Source: Curvibacter microcysteis
GTDB lineage: Bacteria > Pseudomonadota > Gammaproteobacteria > Burkholderiales > Burkholderiaceae_C
Assembly (NCBI RefSeq): GCF_028649455.1
Contig: NZ_JAQSIO010000001.1
Location: 682,001-746,000, forward strand
DNA: 64,000 nucleotides
Direction: 5' to 3'
This document shows, piece by piece, positions 61,906-64,000 of the stretch. Position 1 is the stretch's first letter, and every line of letters begins with the position of its first letter. The position numbers and the translations under genes are program-made. The notes beneath the pieces are model-generated. The model saw only the letters and a program-made list of their open reading frames with translations. It made no database searches and was not told the origin of the DNA.

Positions 61906-62400
61906 ATGCCCCAGCGCCCCAGCGACACCCTTCAACGCTTCTACACCGCTTTCAGCCAACTGGACCACGCCACCATGGCCGAGTGCTATGCCGCCGACGC
62001 CCAGTTCGATGACGAAGCCTTTTCTCTGCGCGGTCGCGACGAGGTGGCCGGCATGTGGCGCATGCTCTGTTCGGCCACCCGCAAAAGCGGGGCCGCGAAC
62101 TGGAAGCTGGAGTTCCGCGATCTGCAGGCCGAAGGCTCACAAGGCCGCGCCCATTGGGAAGCGCATTACACCTTCAGCGCCACCGGCCGGCGCGTGCACA
62201 ACATCATCGACGCTGAATTCACCTTCAACGAGGCGGGGCTGATCCTGCGCCACCGCGACCGTTTCAGCTTCTGGCGCTGGTCTCGCCAGGCCCTGGGCCT
62301 GCCCGGCCTGCTGTTGGGCTGGTCGCCCTCGCTCAAGCGCAAGGTGCGCAGCACCGCTGCCGGCAACCTGCGCAAATTCCTGGCCCTTCCCCCCGCCTGA
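61906..62400 (+). CDS. NTF2-like (SnoaL-type) nuclear-transport-factor-2 family protein
   Basis: A 164-residue protein with an NTF2-like fold: TLQRFYTAFSQLDHATMAECYAADAQFDDEAFSLRGRDEVAGMWRML followed by beta strands (WKLEFRDLQAEGSQGRAHWEAHYTF). Such domains bind small ligands or catalyse isomerisation, and the role of this one is unknown. The ATG at 61906 has GGAG 5 bases upstream; an earlier TTG (61873) is rejected. A dehalogenase-like hydrolase follows 37 bp downstream on the same strand, probably in the same transcript. Confidence 0.82.
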   Translation: MPQRPSDTLQRFYTAFSQLDHATMAECYAADAQFDDEAFSLRGRDEVAGMWRMLCSATRKSGAANWKLEFRDLQAEGSQGRAHWEAHYTFSATGRRVHNIIDAEFTFNEAGLILRHRDRFSFWRWSRQALGLPGLLLGWSPSLKRKVRSTAAGNLRKFLALPPA

Positions 62401-62437
62401 GCCCCCGCCCTGACGCCTCTTGTTTGAAGGACGCACC

Positions 62438-63343
62438 ATGACCTGGTTCCAAGGCTTTGAAGAGCAACGCATCCGCACCCGGGGCGCCGAGATTCACCTG
62501 CGCCAGGGCGGCAACCGCCAAGGCCCGGCCCTGCTGTTGGTGCACGGCTTTCCTCAGACCCATGCCATTTGGCACCGCGTGGCTCAGCAACTGGCCCCGC
62601 ACTTCCACCTGGTGATGCCCGACCTGCGGGGTTATGGTGACTCCTCCAAACCCGTGGGGGAAGCCGACCACGCCAACTACAGCAAGCGCGCGCTGGCCCA
62701 GGACCTGGTCGACGTCATGGACGCCCTGGGCTTGCCCCAGTTCCAGGTCTGTGGCCACGACCGAGGCGGTCGCGTGGCACACCGGCTGGCCCTGGACCAC
62801 CCGCAGCGCGTGCGAAAGCTGTGCCTGATCGACATTGCCCCCACGTTGGACATGTACGAGGCCACGGACATGGCCTTTGCGCGGGCTTACTACCACTGGT
62901 TCTTCCTGATCCAGCCCAGCCCCTTGCCCGAGCGCCTGATCGGCAGCACGCCAGCCATGGCGCGCGACTGGCTGCACAGCGCCCTGGGTGGCTGGGGCAG
63001 CCAGGGCCTGGACTGGATCGAGCCCGAGGCACTGGCCGAGTACGAGCGCTGCTTTGGCCAGCCCGAGTCCCTTCACGGGGCCTGCGAGGACTACCGCGCC
63101 AGCGCTGGCATCGACCTGGAGCACGACCGCGCCAGCCGCGCGCGCGGCGAACGCATCGCCTGCGACCTGCATGTGCTGTGGGGCGAGCGTGGCGTGGTGA
63201 ACCGCCTGTTCCAGCCGCTGGCCCTGTGGCAGGCCCAGTGCGCGGGCACGGTCACCGGCCAGGCGGTCGCGGCGGGGCACTTCATTCCTGAAGAAAAGCA
63301 CGCGCTCACCGCCCAGACGCTGCTCGATTTCTTCCAGCCCTGA
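62438..63343 (+). CDS. Alpha/beta hydrolase with fluoroacetate (haloacetate) dehalogenase signature
   Basis: A 301-residue hydrolase resembling fluoroacetate dehalogenases. Residues needed in the characterised enzyme are in matching positions: nucleophile D108 and carboxylate-binding R109 and R112 (GHDRGGR), H153-W154 in ARAYYHWFF, W186 in GGWGSQG, Y219 in EDYRASAGID, and the catalytic H281 (AGHFIPE). D132 in LIDIAPT would be the acid partner. The predicted reaction is hydrolytic cleavage of a carbon-halogen bond in a small haloacid; epoxide hydrolases are the nearest alternative but lack the RxxR and HW pair. It has no signal peptide and is followed by a terminator. Confidence 0.82.
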   Translation: MTWFQGFEEQRIRTRGAEIHLRQGGNRQGPALLLVHGFPQTHAIWHRVAQQLAPHFHLVMPDLRGYGDSSKPVGEADHANYSKRALAQDLVDVMDALGLPQFQVCGHDRGGRVAHRLALDHPQRVRKLCLIDIAPTLDMYEATDMAFARAYYHWFFLIQPSPLPERLIGSTPAMARDWLHSALGGWGSQGLDWIEPEALAEYERCFGQPESLHGACEDYRASAGIDLEHDRASRARGERIACDLHVLWGERGVVNRLFQPLALWQAQCAGTVTGQAVAAGHFIPEEKHALTAQTLLDFFQP

Positions 63344-63352
63344 CAACAACAA

Positions 63353-63374
63353 CGGCGCCCTGGGGCGCCGTTTT
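63353..63374 (+). terminator. Rho-independent terminator after the dehalogenase-like gene
   Basis: The CGGCGCC/GGCGCCG arms with a CTGG tetraloop are followed by TTTT. It is placed 10 bp after the stop codon and also between convergent genes. Confidence 0.85.
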
Positions 63375-63405
63375 CTGGTGTCTCAATTCAAGGCCCAGGC
63401 GCGCA

Positions 63406-64000
63406 TCAAGCGCCGTGGCATTTCTTGTACTTCTTGCCACTGCCGCAGGGGCAGGGGTCGTTGCGACCGGGTTCGGCTTCCTTGCGCAGGGTTTCCACGC
63501 GCGGGCCGAAGCTCTTCCAGAGTTGACGCAGGTCGTAGACCGCCCAGATGGCGTCACCAAATGCATCCAGTCGGGCTTGGCTCAGGCTGGGCGGGCCGTC
63601 TTCGGAGAACATCGACAGCTCTGGCTTGCCGGTGTCGTCCTCGGTCAAGGTGACGATGCGGGTCAGGGCATCGTCCAGCCACTCGGCGGCTTCCTTGTCG
63701 CGCGGAGCAGCCCAATCCTCGGGCCAGTTTTCCACGGCGAACATGAAGCCCAAGGCCCAGATCTGGCCAAACGAAGGGACTTCTTGGTCGCCCATCTCGG
63801 CCAGTTCTTCTTCGCTCAGGGTGGCAATGGCGCCACGCATGTCCATCACCTCAGGCTCGTAGCAGCGCTCGTCGCCCAGGTTGTCGACCTTGGTGTCCAA
63901 AGCGGTCTGCACTTCGTTCCAGCGGGCTTGCCACAGGCTGATGAAGCGCGCTTGCTGAGCGGCATCGGCAAACGCGGGCAAGGCGGGGATGCCGTCGGCA
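63406..64000 (-). CDS. YecA/UPF0149-family SEC-C zinc-binding protein (5' end beyond window)
   Basis: A cytoplasmic protein ending in a SEC-C motif ([18 protein letters not shown]), the zinc-binding module also found at the SecA C-terminus. The preceding roughly 160 residues are acidic and helical ([43 protein letters not shown]), typical of the UPF0149/YecA family, whose members may bind ribosomes or SecA. The frame is open to the right edge with no ATG (only a TTG at 63981), so the true start is probably outside the window. It is convergent with the hydrolase gene. Confidence 0.85.
   Translation of the reverse strand, partial: ADGIPALPAFADAAQQARFISLWQARWNEVQTALDTKVDNLGDERCYEPEVMDMRGAIATLSEEELAEMGDQEVPSFGQIWALGFMFAVENWPEDWAAPRDKEAAEWLDDALTRIVTLTEDDTGKPELSMFSEDGPPSLSQARLDAFGDAIWAVYDLRQLWKSFGPRVETLRKEAEPGRNDPCPCGSGKKYKKCHGA

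Overview
The window is about 64 kb of GC-rich chromosomal DNA. Gene content and order point to a betaproteobacterium of the order Burkholderiales, most likely a Comamonadaceae-type organism. The reasons are the tRNA-Tyr/Gly/Thr-tuf-tRNA-Trp-secE-nusG-rplKAJL-rpoBC block, an NtrY kinase paired with a short NtrX-like regulator next to rsmB and a DUF4390 gene, a Gcr-type membrane protein called a 'recombinase', and hemE next to priA. The family assignment is an inference from gene order. No insertion sequence, prophage, CRISPR array or rRNA was seen.

Layout. Positions 1-9.3 kb are mostly + strand: the end of an unknown membrane protein, a MASE1-PAS-PAS-GGDEF diguanylate cyclase, a divergent dehydrogenase/LysR pair with an alanyl-tRNA editing protein, a DsbD/ScsB-type thiol reductase followed by a small thioredoxin, and hemE. 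From 9.33 to 10.46 kb lies a gene-free, AT-richer region made of three diverged direct repeats of about 352 bp. Each carries a pair of DnaA-box-like 9-mers, an AT-rich motif and an inverted repeat. This is the most striking feature of the window and a candidate replication origin or DnaA-binding locus. From 10.46 to 21.7 kb come priA, an M48 protease, an AEC transporter, an acid phosphatase lipoprotein, a Rep/UvrD helicase, outer-membrane phospholipase A and a qorB/qorR-like pair.

From 21.9 to 47.3 kb everything is on the - strand. First come tRNA-Phe, the ntrX-like and ntrY genes, a DUF4390 gene, rsmB and a LemA-like gene. Next is the transcription/translation block, read from tRNA-Tyr down to rpoC. 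It has an extended -10 promoter in front, an L10-leader-like region, a hairpin between rplL and rpoB, and a strong terminator after rpoC. Last are ung and a tryptophan gene set trpE-trpG-(LysE exporter)-trpD-trpC. Many of these genes overlap by 1-4 bases, which suggests translational coupling.

From 47.7 to 64 kb the + strand dominates: a chalcone-isomerase-like secreted protein, two tandem chemoreceptors, gph (-), arsC, rpe (-), apaG, the Gcr-type membrane protein, a PAS-LuxR regulator, thiL, a tautomerase that looks like two fused 4-OT units (-), a LysR-pgpA-pncC group, an NTF2-like protein, an alpha/beta hydrolase carrying the residues of fluoroacetate dehalogenases, and a YecA/SEC-C protein cut by the right edge. 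Most of the window is core metabolism and information processing. The unusual parts are the repeat locus at 9.4-10.4 kb, the exporter inside the trp operon, the dehalogenase-like hydrolase and the duplicated tautomerase.
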